This document shows, piece after piece, positions 20,560-33,364 of a DNA stretch of 64,000 bases (positions are counted from its first letter, which is position 1; the number at the start of each line of letters is the position of its first letter). Origin of the DNA: Vicinamibacterales bacterium (lineage in GTDB: Bacteria > Acidobacteriota > Vicinamibacteria > Vicinamibacterales > Fen-181); assembly GCA_036504215.1 (NCBI GenBank), contig DASXVO010000054.1:186001-250000 (forward strand), read 5' to 3'. The translations under genes were made by a program, and so were the position numbers. Below the pieces are notes generated by a model. It did not search any database, was not told the DNA's origin, and saw nothing but the letters and a program-made list of their open reading frames with translations.

Positions 20560-21414
20560 ATGAGCGGCAAGCACACGATCACGCGGCGGGATTTCGTGAG
20601 GGGGACGGTGGGGGCGATGACGGTGTCGGCGCTGCCGCAGCCGGCCAGGCGTTCGCCGCGCGCGGCCCGCGTTGTCATCGTGCGTGACCAGCAGGCGCTT
20701 GGTGCGGCGCACGACGTGAATCGAGCGGTGCTCGATCGGATGCTGGCTGACACGGTGATGCGGGTCACCGGGGAGCGCAGCGCAAAGGCCGCGTGGCTGT
20801 CGCTCGTGAAACCGACGGACACGGTCGGCCTCGTGCCGACGCCGCACCTCAACCCGACGCACCGCGAGCTGGTCGAGGCCGTGCGGAAGGCGCTCGTCGA
20901 GGCGGGCGTGCCAGCGGGCCGAATCATGGAGGCCCAGGGCGGCATCGACAAGCCGAGGGCGTGCACCGCGCTCATCGCGATGCCAGGCCTGAAAGCCCAC
21001 TGGCTGACCGGCATCGGCACCGTCATGAAGCTCTACATCATGTATTCCGGCCGGCCGAGCAGTTATCACGGGGAGGATGCCGCAAATCTCGCGGAGACCT
21101 GGCTGCTGCCGGACGTGAAAGGGAAGACGAAGCTCGTGCTGGTGGACGCGCTGCGCCCCCTGTGCGACAAGGGGCCCCAGCCCGACCCGCGGTACATGTG
21201 GGACTACAAGGGACTCATCGCCGGCACCGACCCTGTGGCCGTGGACGCCGTCGGGATGCAGATCATCATGGCGAAACGGAAAGCGCTGAGGGGCGGGGAC
21301 TGGCCGTTGTCGCCGCCGCCGCTCTGCATCTCCGCGGCCGACGAGAAGTTCGGCCTCGGCACGAGCCGGCTCGATGAGATCAAGATAGAGCGGGCCGGCT
21401 GGTCAGGGGAGTAG
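20560..21414 (+). CDS. DUF362 protein with twin-arginine signal
   Basis: A 284-residue protein. The N-terminus ITRRDFVRGTVGAMTVSAL (residues 6-24) is a Tat signal, so it is exported folded. The body matches DUF362 (VRDQQALGAAHDVNRAVLDRML, GLVPTPHLNPTHRELVEAV, AMPGLKAHWLTGIG and GTDPVAVDAVGMQII). DUF362 members often carry an added ferredoxin domain; none is present here and cysteines are few. GGAG 6-9 nt before the ATG at 20560 supports the start. Probably cotranscribed with the DUF6599-like lipoprotein. The function is unknown; Tat export hints at a bound cofactor. Confidence 0.85.
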   Translation: MSGKHTITRRDFVRGTVGAMTVSALPQPARRSPRAARVVIVRDQQALGAAHDVNRAVLDRMLADTVMRVTGERSAKAAWLSLVKPTDTVGLVPTPHLNPTHRELVEAVRKALVEAGVPAGRIMEAQGGIDKPRACTALIAMPGLKAHWLTGIGTVMKLYIMYSGRPSSYHGEDAANLAETWLLPDVKGKTKLVLVDALRPLCDKGPQPDPRYMWDYKGLIAGTDPVAVDAVGMQIIMAKRKALRGGDWPLSPPPLCISAADEKFGLGTSRLDEIKIERAGWSGE

Positions 21415-21509
21415 CAGCGCCGATGAGCGGCTCGACCCGGCGACCGTGGTAGAATTTCCTGTTTGGGCGACAGGAAAGGACGCTGGCCTAGGGCCGGCAG
21501 CCGGGGTAC

Positions 21510-24467
<2,958 letters not shown>

Positions 24468-24681
24468 TCAACTGTGGTAATATCGCCACACTCATGGGCA
24501 GGGCACCTGTGGTTGAGACACCACAAGCGGTTCGGCCAGCCCCGCAAATCGGAGCGCGTTCTGACGCTAAGTCGTTACTGCAGAGTTCATTGGCGAGTGG
24601 GTCCCGGAGTAGGGCGTGATGGTATGGCGCTTGCTCTTCCGCTAGTTGCCTTATTCCCCTACTCGTGCGTATGAGAGGCTA

Positions 24682-25596
24682 ATGGACTCACAACGGACTC
24701 TTCGTCGACAGGTCTCCTGCGCCGGGATTGGACTTCACTCCGGCAATAAGGTCACCCTCTCACTCAAGCCCGCACCCGCCAATTCGGGGATCCGTTTTCG
24801 TCGCACCGATCTCGGCGGTCTCGAGATCGACGCGACGGTCGGCAATCTGGCCGGCATCCAGTATGCGACCGGGCTGACACAGAACGAGGGGTCGGTCGAG
24901 ACGGTCGAGCACCTGCTCGCGGCGCTGGTGAGTCTCGGCATCGACAACGTCATCGTCGAATTGAACTACCCCGAGGTGCCGATCATGGACGGCAGCGCGG
25001 CGCCGTTCGTGTATCTGATCCACGAGGCGGGCATCAAGCCGCTGGCGGTGCCGAAGCGCTTCCTCCGGATTACGCGGCCGATCGAGCTGACGCGTGGTGA
25101 CAAGCGGATCGCCCTGTTTCCGTGCGATCACTTCAAGATCACCTACTCGATCAGCTACGACCACCCGCTCCTCCGACACCAGGCGCGGACGATGAGCATC
25201 ACCGAGGCGGCGTTCACCGAGCAGATCGCGCCCGCACGCACCTTCACGTTCCTCAAGGAAGTCGAGTTGTTGCGGCAGCACGGCTTCGCGCTCGGCGGGT
25301 CGCTCGAGAACGCGGTGGTCATCGGCGAGACGGGCGTCCTGAACAACCCGCTGCGGTTCGACGACGAGTTCGTCCGCCACAAGATTCTGGATGCGATTGG
25401 CGACCTGGCGCTTCTGGGTCACCCGGTGATCGGCCACCTGGTCGCGCACCGGGGCGGTCACGCGCTGCACACGGCGTTCGCGGCGAGGCTCATGGAAGAG
25501 CGCGACGCGTGGGAGTTCGTCGAGCAGCCGCTGATCGCGCCGCTGGGCGTCCCGGCCACCTCTCCGCTCGGGAGCGCGGCCACGGTCGGCAGCTAG
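24682..25596 (+). CDS. lpxC: UDP-3-O-acyl-N-acetylglucosamine deacetylase
   Basis: Second and committed step of lipid A synthesis, so the cell has a lipopolysaccharide outer membrane. The 304-residue protein shows the zinc histidine in SVETVEHLLAAL (near residue 78), the FDDEFVRHKILDAIGD motif (near 230) and the catalytic-histidine segment GHLVAHRGGHALH (near 250). The ATG at 24682 is preferred over an in-frame ATG 36 nt earlier because of a GAGAGG site directly upstream and because the LpxC domain starts at QRTLRRQV. The 214-bp upstream gap holds no gene; a TAATAT lies near 24477. Confidence 0.96.
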   Translation: MDSQRTLRRQVSCAGIGLHSGNKVTLSLKPAPANSGIRFRRTDLGGLEIDATVGNLAGIQYATGLTQNEGSVETVEHLLAALVSLGIDNVIVELNYPEVPIMDGSAAPFVYLIHEAGIKPLAVPKRFLRITRPIELTRGDKRIALFPCDHFKITYSISYDHPLLRHQARTMSITEAAFTEQIAPARTFTFLKEVELLRQHGFALGGSLENAVVIGETGVLNNPLRFDDEFVRHKILDAIGDLALLGHPVIGHLVAHRGGHALHTAFAARLMEERDAWEFVEQPLIAPLGVPATSPLGSAATVGS

Positions 25597-25767
25597 CGTC
25601 CTGTAACCGTAATCTGCCACCGAATTCCCGGGCGGGGCGTCCCGGTTGGCGGCGTTGCTCCGGGACTTCGGCAACGAACCACCGTGACGGGACACTGGCG
25701 GCCGGGTCCTGGCGGACGAGGAGATTTCAGAACCGGATACACGGTGCGCTGAACGGCTGAAGACGAC

Positions 25768-25809
25768 AACGCGGAACGAACCGGCTCAACGGCCGTTTGG
25801 TTCCGCGTT
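25768..25809. terminator. Bidirectional intrinsic terminator
   Basis: Perfect 10-bp stem AACGCGGAAC (25768-25777) with GTTCCGCGTT (25800-25809), an inner CGG/CCG stem, followed by TTGCTTTT. It lies between the convergent lpxC and sigma-operon ends and can serve both directions. Confidence 0.8.
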
Positions 25810-25865
25810 TTGCTTTTCCGTCTTCCGTTCGCCGTTCTCCTTCGAGCAGCGCGAGCGGGCGTCGG

Positions 25866-26153
25866 TCAGCGGGCGTGCTTCTTGGTTCCGGTGCTCGCCA
25901 GTTTCTGCATGTAGCTCGCGAGCCGTTCGTTCTCGAACCGCACGGTGTTGTGGAACAGGCTCTCGGCGAGATAGTCGCGGCGCTCGACGTCCGTCATCTG
26001 GTCGATCAGGTGCCGGATCTCCTGCATCATGTCCTCGTAGGACCGATCGAGCTGGCGCTTGGCCGTCACCTCCTGGAAGAGCGTCTCGATGATGGCCAGC
26101 AGGTCGCCGTCGAGGGCGATATCGGCGCCGGTTGTGGTGGTGATGTTCCGCAT
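25866..26153 (-). CDS. Small hypothetical protein in sigma-STAS operon
   Basis: A 95-residue, mostly helical acidic/basic protein with no recognised family. Residues 20-60 (IIETLFQEV..YEDMMQEIRHLIDQM) form an amphipathic helix pattern; the end is lysine/arginine rich. The ATG at 26153 lies 3 bp after the stop of the STAS gene, so it is the third gene of an operon with a sigma factor and an anti-sigma antagonist. It could be a regulatory partner (anti-sigma-like or scaffold), which is inference from position only. Confidence 0.7.
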   Translation of the reverse strand: MRNITTTTGADIALDGDLLAIIETLFQEVTAKRQLDRSYEDMMQEIRHLIDQMTDVERRDYLAESLFHNTVRFENERLASYMQKLASTGTKKHAR

Positions 26154-26155
26154 GG

Positions 26156-26497
26156 TTACCCCCCGAAGCTCGTGATCGCGCTCGCCTCGTCGGGATGGAT
26201 TTCCAGGAAATTCTGCGCGCCGGTCATGGTGAGCATCGTTTCGACGCGCTTTTGAACCCCGGCGAGCTTCAGCTTGCCGCCCGCGCTGGTGGCCTGGCGG
26301 TACAGGTCCATCAGGCAGCCGATGCTGGCGCTGTCGATGTAGTTGACACCCGCCAGATCGATCACGACCTTCTTGTCGCCGCTCGCGAGCAGCGACGCGA
26401 CCGAACCGGCGAAGTCCGACAGCAGCGGGTACATGAGCCGCGCCTCGCCGACGCGGACGATCGCGATGTCTCCCGTTCGAGTGATCGTCAAGTTCAT
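26156..26497 (-). CDS. STAS-domain anti-sigma factor antagonist
   Basis: A 113-residue single STAS domain. VIDLAGVNYIDSASIGCLM (near residue 45) is the typical SpoIIAA-type loop; serine in DSASIG is the expected phospho-switch residue. Its start codon overlaps the stop of the sigma factor (ATGA). STAS antagonists usually oppose an anti-sigma kinase (RsbW/SpoIIAB type), but no kinase gene is visible nearby, so the kinase must be elsewhere or the domain has another partner, such as the 95-residue protein encoded next. Confidence 0.88.
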   Translation of the reverse strand: MNLTITRTGDIAIVRVGEARLMYPLLSDFAGSVASLLASGDKKVVIDLAGVNYIDSASIGCLMDLYRQATSAGGKLKLAGVQKRVETMLTMTGAQNFLEIHPDEASAITSFGG

Positions 26498-27159
26498 TCA
26501 GCCCCTCCGGTCCGGTGCACGTGCGTCCCACGCGAGGTGCCGCCGAGCGGCCGCGCCTCCACCCGGCGCCCATCGGCCTCCTCGCGAAGCTTCAGGATCT
26601 GCCGGGCCAGTTCCTTCCGGCCTCGGTTGATCCGCGATTTCACCGTCCCCTCGGGGAGACGGAGGCGCTCGGCAATCTCCTGGTAGGAGAGTTCCTGGAT
26701 GTCGCGCAGCAGCACGGCCATCCGCAGCGACTGTGGCAGCGTTTGCAGGGCCTGGCGGAGCAGCGCCGCCAGGTCGCGGTTCTCGAGGGTGGCCAGCGGG
26801 CTCGCCGTGGGTGACACCGGGGAGGTGTCCTCGGCTGTGACGTCGCGGTCGATCGTCTGGCGTTCCTTGCGGACGCTGCGGTAGTGGTCGATGCACAGAT
26901 TCCGGCTCACGCTGATGAGCCACGTCTGGAAGTTGGCCCGGCGATCGAAGGTGTCGAGCGAGCGGAAGATCTTCAGGAAGATCTCCTGCGTCAGATCCTC
27001 GGCCTGATCGTGCGATCCGACGAACTTGTAGGCGACATTGAAGACCTTGCGCCAGTACTGTCGGACGATCTGCTCCCACGCGTACTGATCCCCGCCGAGG
27101 CAGCGCTCGATCAGGTCGTCGACGACGGGCGGCTGCGGGGTGAGGAGCTGGGCTGTCAT
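26494..27159 (-). CDS. ECF-type RNA polymerase sigma factor
   Basis: A 221-residue sigma-70 family protein. Region 2 (DQAEDLTQEIFLKIFRSLDTFDRRANFQTWL, in two parts near residues 50-80) and region 4 (LPQSLRMAVLLRDIQELSYQEIAERLRLPEGTVKSRINRGR, near 140-185) are both clear; no region 1 or 3. It is the first gene of a three-gene operon with a STAS protein, unlike the usual ECF pairing with a membrane anti-sigma factor. Divergent from lysA across 84 bp. The C-terminal 30 residues are arginine-rich and variable. Confidence 0.93.
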   Translation of the reverse strand: MTAQLLTPQPPVVDDLIERCLGGDQYAWEQIVRQYWRKVFNVAYKFVGSHDQAEDLTQEIFLKIFRSLDTFDRRANFQTWLISVSRNLCIDHYRSVRKERQTIDRDVTAEDTSPVSPTASPLATLENRDLAALLRQALQTLPQSLRMAVLLRDIQELSYQEIAERLRLPEGTVKSRINRGRKELARQILKLREEADGRRVEARPLGGTSRGTHVHRTGGAE

Positions 27160-27243
27160 TCAGTAGCGCCGTGGCGGGAATGGGGATGATAGCAGAGCGT
27201 TTTTCGCGATGTCAAACTGCCGCCGTCGGGTAGAATCACGCAC

Positions 27244-28503
27244 GTGATGGAACGACGCGACCAGACGTTCGCCTTCGACGCCACGCTCGGGCTCACCTGC
27301 GACGGCATCCCGCTCGCCGAGATCGCGGCGCGCGTCGGCACTCCAACCTACGTGTACAGTGCGGCGTCGATCCGCGGGGCGTGGACGCGGCTCGACTCGG
27401 CGTTCGCGTCCGTGCCCCACGCCGTGCACTATGCGCTCAAGGCGAACTCCACGCGCGCGATCCTGCGCCTCCTGCGCGCGCTCGGAAGCGGCGGCGATGC
27501 GAACTCGGTTGGCGAGATCGAAGTCGCGCTCTGTGCCGGGTTCGGCCCGGAGGACCTCGTGTTCACCGGCGTCGGCAAGCGGCAGGACGAACTACGGCGC
27601 GCCGTCGAGCTGGGCGTCAAGACGATCAACGTCGAGTCGGCGGGCGAGCTGGAGCGAATCGACGAGTTGGCCACGGCCCGCGGGGTGCGTGCACGCGTCG
27701 CCATTCGCCTCAATCCCGACATCGACGCGGGCAGCCATCCCCACATCTCGACCGGCCGGCGCCTCAACAAGTTCGGCGTTCCAATCGATCGGGCCCGGCA
27801 ACTCTACCGGGAGGCGGCCGCGCGCCCCGGCCTCAGGCCCGTCGGCGTCCACATCCATATCGGATCGCAGATCACGGATCTGAACCCGCTCGAGCGCGCG
27901 GCCGAGGCGCTCGTCGCGTTGGCTCTCGAGCTCCGAGCCGACGGCATTGGCATCGAGCACGTGGACGTTGGCGGGGGGCTGGGCATCCCGTACGACGGCA
28001 GTTCGACGCCCACCGTCGACGAGTACGCGAACGCGCTGCTGCCAATCGTCAAGGACACCGGCTTCACCGTGCTCCTCGAGCCCGGCCGCGTCATCGTGGG
28101 ACCGTCTGCGGTGCTGCTCGCACGCGTGATCGACGTGAAGTCGAACGACGGCGACAAGCCGTTCGTCGTGCTCGATGCCGGCATGACGGAGTTGCTGCGG
28201 CCCGCGCTCTACGGCGCCTATCACCGAATCGAGCCGGTGCAGCCCCGACCGGGCGAGCCGGCGCTGTGCGAGGTGGTCGGGCCGCTCTGCGAGAGCAGCG
28301 ACACGGTGGGGAAGGACCGGATGCTGCCGCCGCTGGAGGTTGGCGACCTGGTGGCCGTGCTCGACGCGGGCGCGTACGGGTCGGCCATGTCCTTCACCTA
28401 CAACCGCCGGCCCCTGCCCTGCGAGGTGATGGTGGACCACGGCCAGTGGGACGTCATCCGTCGCCGGCAGACGATCGAGGACATGACGGCGCTCGAAGTG
28501 TAG
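27244..28503 (+). CDS. lysA: Diaminopimelate decarboxylase
   Basis: PLP-dependent fold-type III enzyme of 419 residues making lysine from meso-diaminopimelate. Motifs: HYALKANSTRAIL (PLP lysine near residue 63), GSGGDANSVGEIE, HIHIGSQITDL, the glycine loop GGGLGIPYDG, LEPGRVIVGPSA, and the C-terminal GPLCESSDTVGKDR with AYGSAMSFTYN (substrate and PLP contacts). The GTG at 27244 directly precedes an ATG; a TAGAAT at 27231-27236 leaves 7 nt before it, fitting a leaderless transcript. Divergent from the sigma operon. Confidence 0.97.
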   Translation: MMERRDQTFAFDATLGLTCDGIPLAEIAARVGTPTYVYSAASIRGAWTRLDSAFASVPHAVHYALKANSTRAILRLLRALGSGGDANSVGEIEVALCAGFGPEDLVFTGVGKRQDELRRAVELGVKTINVESAGELERIDELATARGVRARVAIRLNPDIDAGSHPHISTGRRLNKFGVPIDRARQLYREAAARPGLRPVGVHIHIGSQITDLNPLERAAEALVALALELRADGIGIEHVDVGGGLGIPYDGSSTPTVDEYANALLPIVKDTGFTVLLEPGRVIVGPSAVLLARVIDVKSNDGDKPFVVLDAGMTELLRPALYGAYHRIEPVQPRPGEPALCEVVGPLCESSDTVGKDRMLPPLEVGDLVAVLDAGAYGSAMSFTYNRRPLPCEVMVDHGQWDVIRRRQTIEDMTALEV

Positions 28504-28510
28504 CGGGCAG

Positions 28511-28556
28511 GCGGCAAGGCGGCTTGCCCTGAGCGAGCGGAGCGAGTCGAAGGAGC
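28511..28556 (+). repeat. Interspersed repeat, family 2
   Basis: A 46-bp element containing GGCTTGCCCTGAGCGAGCGG followed by AGCGAGTCGAAGGAG, between lysA and tmk. Related inverted copies lie at 1808-1850 and 30459-30493. The GAGCGAGCGGAGCGAGTC core is imperfectly palindromic. Confidence 0.65.
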
Positions 28557-28584
28557 AGGCGGCGAGGCGGAGAGGCGAGCTTGC

Positions 28585-29178
28585 ATGACGGGAATTCTCA
28601 TCGCGTTCGAAGGACTGGATCAGAGCGGGAAGGAGACGCAAGCCCGGCTCCTCGGGGCGCGGCTGACCGAGGCGGGCCGGCGCGTGTTGCCGGTCACGTT
28701 TCCCGACTACTCGACGCCGATCGGCACCGAGTTGCACCGCGCGCTGCACGGCGAACGGGACTACGGGCCTGACGTGATCCAGATGCTGATGATCGCGAAC
28801 CGGTACGAGTGGAAGCCGGCAATCGTCCGGGCGATGGGCGAAGGGCAGGTCGTGATCGCTGATCGCTACCTCGCGTCGAGCGTGGCGTACGGCGAGGCGC
28901 AGGGCCTCGACGCCGACTGGCTGTTCGACGCCCAGAAGTACCTGCCGGCGCCGGCGCTCACCGTGATGATCGACATCGCCCCGGAGACGGCCGCCGGCCG
29001 AAAGCGCGCGAACCGCGATCGATTCGAGCAGGACCTCGCCATGCTCGCCCGTGTCCGCGTCAGCTACCGGCGCCAGGCAACCCGCCCGGGCTGGATCGCT
29101 GTCGACGGGGAGCGCTCGATCGAGGCCGTGGCTGCGGATGTGGCCCGTGCCGCGTCGACAACGCTCGCGCAGCCGTGA
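28585..29178 (+). CDS. tmk: Thymidylate kinase
   Basis: Phosphorylates dTMP to dTDP. The 197-residue protein has a P-loop-like FEGLDQSGKETQ (residues 8-19), the TFPDYSTPIG thymidylate-binding segment and the DRYLASSVAYGEAQG motif (near residue 93). The glutamine in DQSGKET, where many bacteria have GAGKST/T, is a known variant. It is preceded by an interspersed repeat after lysA. The last 119 bp overlap, in antisense, the 3' end of the comF gene; the C-terminal region of tmk is conserved enough (WIAVDGERSIEAV) to keep this frame as the real one. Confidence 0.95.
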   Translation: MTGILIAFEGLDQSGKETQARLLGARLTEAGRRVLPVTFPDYSTPIGTELHRALHGERDYGPDVIQMLMIANRYEWKPAIVRAMGEGQVVIADRYLASSVAYGEAQGLDADWLFDAQKYLPAPALTVMIDIAPETAAGRKRANRDRFEQDLAMLARVRVSYRRQATRPGWIAVDGERSIEAVAADVARAASTTLAQP

Positions 29179-29998
29179 GCGCGCGAACCTCCCGCACGCC
29201 GTATTCCAGCAACGCGTTCGCACACGCCTCCAGCGTGGCGCCCGTGGTGTTCACATCGTCCACCAGGACCACGCACGCGCCTTCGAGGCGTCTCGCGTTC
29301 GCGTCACCCGTTCGCCACCACCGGCGGCGCCGCGCGAACGCACGTCCCAGGTTCCGACGCCGTTCGGTCGCCGTCAACCCGAACTGTGCCCGGGTGTACC
29401 GCACGCGGCGCAGCGCGCAGCAGACGGGCAGCCCGAGGTGCCGCGCCAAATCCTCCGCCTGGTTGAAGCCGCGCGTATAGCGGCGGCGCCAGTGCAACGG
29501 GACCGGGACGACCAGATCCGCGCCGGCCAGCACATCGGCCCCTCGGACGCGCATGAGGCGGGCCAGAGGCGCAGCCAGCGTGCGCCGTCCCTCGTACTTC
29601 AGCGCGTGGACGATCTGCCTGAGCGCGCCGTCGTAGGCGCCAGCCGCCCGGCTGCGGACGATGAGCGGCGCATGGTTCAGGCAGCGGGCACAGATGCACG
29701 CCCCGACACGATCCTCGCGCGGCACCGCGTCGCCGCAGGCGTCACAGAGCGGCGGAGTCAGCGGGTGAACGGACTGCCAGCAGGCGGCGCAGACGGGGCC
29801 GGCCGACGGGGTGTCGAGAGGCACATCGCACGCGAGGCAGCGGGGGGCGAGGAGGATGCCCAGGACGGGTTCGACGCACGTCGAACGAAGCACGGAGAAG
29901 GCGGACCGGAGGAGGGAGAGCGGCGAGCGGAGAACGGCGACCCGAAAGCGAACCACTGAGACCGGAGAGGAACGATGCCCCGTCGTCGCTGACTGCAT
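29060..29998 (-). CDS. ComF family phosphoribosyltransferase-like protein
   Basis: ComF/GntX-type protein linked to DNA uptake and PRTase-like folding. It has the N-terminal zinc-binding cysteines (CLACD, CAACW, CDACG, CICARCL between residues about 54 and 106), the ALKYEGRR motif near 131, the PVPLHWRRRYTRGFNQAE segment near 163 and the PRPP-loop VVLVDDVNTTGAT near 242. The first about 36 residues look like repeat-derived sequence; a GTG at 29893 (giving 277 residues) is a likelier start. The C-terminus overlaps tmk on the other strand by 119 bp, a rare convergent coding overlap. Confidence 0.85.
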   Translation of the reverse strand: MQSATTGHRSSPVSVVRFRVAVLRSPLSLLRSAFSVLRSTCVEPVLGILLAPRCLACDVPLDTPSAGPVCAACWQSVHPLTPPLCDACGDAVPREDRVGACICARCLNHAPLIVRSRAAGAYDGALRQIVHALKYEGRRTLAAPLARLMRVRGADVLAGADLVVPVPLHWRRRYTRGFNQAEDLARHLGLPVCCALRRVRYTRAQFGLTATERRRNLGRAFARRRRWWRTGDANARRLEGACVVLVDDVNTTGATLEACANALLEYGVREVRALTAARALSTRHGPHPQPRPRSSAPRRQRSSPGGLPGAGS

Positions 29999-30034
29999 CT
30001 GCCCTTCTCCGTGCTCCGTGCTCCGCGGTGGGCG

Positions 30035-30442
30035 CTAGGTCTTCCGCTTCGCCTTCGGCTCGTCAGGTAACGCCACGCGCTCGGCGCTGCCCCACAGGCG
30101 CTCGAGGGCGTAGAACTCCCGGCGCTCGGTGTTGAAGACGTGGACGATGAAATCGAAGTAGTCGAGCAGGATCCATTCGGCCCGCTCGAAGCCCTCGACG
30201 TGGGCAGGCTTCACCTGGGCGTTCCGGAGCGAGTCCTCGACTGCATCCGCGATCGCCTGCACCTGCCGGGTGTTCTGGCCGGAGCAGATGACGAAGAAGT
30301 CGGTGAAGCTGGCGAGTTGGCGCAAATCCAGCGCCACCACGTCCACCGCCTTCTTGTCGCGCGCGGCCTGGACGGCCTGCTCAATCGCGGCGGGCAAGCC
30401 TTCGTTCTTCGAGTGTGCCTTCCGACCGTCGGTTGTACTCAT
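30035..30442 (-). CDS. rsfS: Ribosomal silencing factor RsfS
   Basis: Binds L14 of the large ribosomal subunit and blocks subunit joining under starvation. The 135-residue protein has the family core: DVVALDLRQLASFTDFFVICSG near residue 34, IADAVED, GFERAEWILLDYFDFIVHVF near 84. It lies downstream of nadD on the same strand, a neighbourhood widespread in bacteria (obgE-nadD-rsfS). A 135-bp gap from nadD contains a family-2 repeat. Confidence 0.95.
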   Translation of the reverse strand: MSTTDGRKAHSKNEGLPAAIEQAVQAARDKKAVDVVALDLRQLASFTDFFVICSGQNTRQVQAIADAVEDSLRNAQVKPAHVEGFERAEWILLDYFDFIVHVFNTERREFYALERLWGSAERVALPDEPKAKRKT

Positions 30443-30458
30443 GCAAGTTGCTCTCCGC

Positions 30459-30493
30459 TTCGGTTCGCTCCGCTCACTCAGGGCGAGCCGCCT
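30459..30493 (-). repeat. Interspersed repeat, family 2 (inverted copy)
   Basis: TTCGGTTCGCTCCGCTCACT then CAGGGCGAGCCGCC; reverse-complement relative of 28511-28556. It lies in the rsfS-nadD gap, just upstream of the rsfS start. Confidence 0.6.
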
Positions 30494-30577
30494 TCGTGCC
30501 TCAACCGTCCGTCCGCGTTTCGGCGGGGCAAGCGCGCCTGCTTGGCGTTCGGCCTGTCCGCCTTTCCCCGTTGGCGG

Positions 30578-32265
<1,688 letters not shown>

Positions 32266-32302
32266 TCAGTAGGTCGCAATCACGGCGCGGGCCGGGCCCG
32301 CG

Positions 32303-32560
32303 CTATTCGATGGGCAGGACGCTGATCTTGCGGCCGTGGCCCCCATGATCCTCGAAACGCACGCGGCCAGTCACCTTGGCGAACAGCGAGTCGTCTTTCG
32401 CCAGCCCCACGTTGAGACCCGCGCTGAAGCGACGTCCGCGCTGCCGGATGAGGATGGACCCTCCGGTCACGATGTTGCCGTCGTGGCGCTTCACGCCCAG
32501 CCGCTGGGAATTGCTGTCGCGGCCGTTGCGGGAGCTGCCCTGTCCTTTCTTGTGTGCCAT
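32303..32560 (-). CDS. rpmA: 50S ribosomal protein L27
   Basis: An 85-residue ribosomal protein. The N-terminus [24 protein letters not shown] and the core [20 protein letters not shown] are typical; the N-terminal tail reaches the peptidyl-transferase centre. It follows rplU by 16 bp in the conserved rplU-rpmA-obgE order. Confidence 0.98.
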   Translation of the reverse strand: MAHKKGQGSSRNGRDSNSQRLGVKRHDGNIVTGGSILIRQRGRRFSAGLNVGLAKDDSLFAKVTGRVRFEDHGGHGRKISVLPIE

Positions 32561-32576
32561 GACCTATGACCCCAAC

Positions 32577-32891
32577 CTACAGAACGATTTCCTTGACGGT
32601 GACCCGCGTGTACGTGCTGCGGTGACCCTTGGTCCGCCGCATCCCCTTGCGCCGCTTCTTCTTGAAGACGCGGATCTTGGGGCCCCGCGAGGTACCTTCC
32701 ACGACGGCCACGACGCGCGCGCCCGCCACGAAGGGGGCGCCGGCCATCAGTTCGCCGCCGTCCTTTTCCACGACCAGCACCTGGTCAAAATTGACCTCGG
32801 CGCCCTTGTCCTTGCCGAGGTGATCGACCACGAGCGTTTCGCCCGGGACCATCTTCACCTGGTGCCCGCCACATTGAACAATCGCGTACAC
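32577..32891 (-). CDS. rplU: 50S ribosomal protein L21
   Basis: A 104-residue ribosomal protein beginning VYAIVQCGGHQVKM, the standard L21 start. The GTG at 32891 is chosen because an AGGAGA Shine-Dalgarno lies about 8 nt upstream and because a longer frame to 32987 adds 32 residues unlike any L21. The C-terminal FKKKRRKGMRRTKGHRS is the rRNA-binding tail. First gene of the rplU-rpmA-obgE-nadD set; the 200 bp upstream may carry its promoter, with no clear autoregulatory leader visible. Confidence 0.96.
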   Translation of the reverse strand: MYAIVQCGGHQVKMVPGETLVVDHLGKDKGAEVNFDQVLVVEKDGGELMAGAPFVAGARVVAVVEGTSRGPKIRVFKKKRRKGMRRTKGHRSTYTRVTVKEIVL

Positions 32892-33103
32892 GCCTGTATC
32901 TCCTGTCGATGTCGCAGTGGCCGCGGGCGACTCGGCCCGCGGTGCTGCGCGCGAGCGCACAAGCCCCTGCCGGGGCATCCCGGACACTGGGAAACAACTA
33001 GGTTACCAGTACTTGGCTGGTTTGTGAAGGCCGCCTGAGCGTTTGCGGCTTCTTGGGGACCGGGAGGACGTGCGCGGTCCGTCAATCCGTCTCGCGGGTG
33101 ACC

Positions 33104-33364
33104 ATGGAGAGGAAGGAGATCGGTGGCTCAGCGGGCGCTGGCGGCGGCACGGATCTCTTCGACATCGAGATGCACATGCACGGCCTCAAGAGTTTTCGCG
33201 ACGAGTTCAGCAAGGCGGTCACCATCCAGGTCGGCAAGCTCCTGGTTCCTGTCCTGCCGCTCGATCGCATCATCGCCAGCACACGCCGGGCCGGTCGTCC
33301 CGAGGACAAGGCCATCTTGCCCGTCCTCGAAGACGCGCTGCGCGTCCTGCGACACCGGAAGTAG
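33104..33364 (+). pseudogene. C-terminal fragment of a nucleotidyltransferase-like protein
   Basis: About 86 residues; only the end is recognisable: VPVLPLDRIIASTRRAGRPEDKAILPVLEDAL, split here for length, resembles the 'LDRIIASKRAAGRPKD' tail of antitoxin-type or AbiEii-like nucleotidyltransferases. The catalytic GSxxxxD half is missing, so it is probably a remnant. No good ribosome-binding site is seen for the ATG at 33104. Flanked by rplU on one side and non-coding DNA on the other. Confidence 0.5.

Noticed and set aside
24468-24681. Small RNA between uvrA and lpxC
   Set aside because: No clear promoter-terminator pair or stable fold; treated as a leader or spacer.
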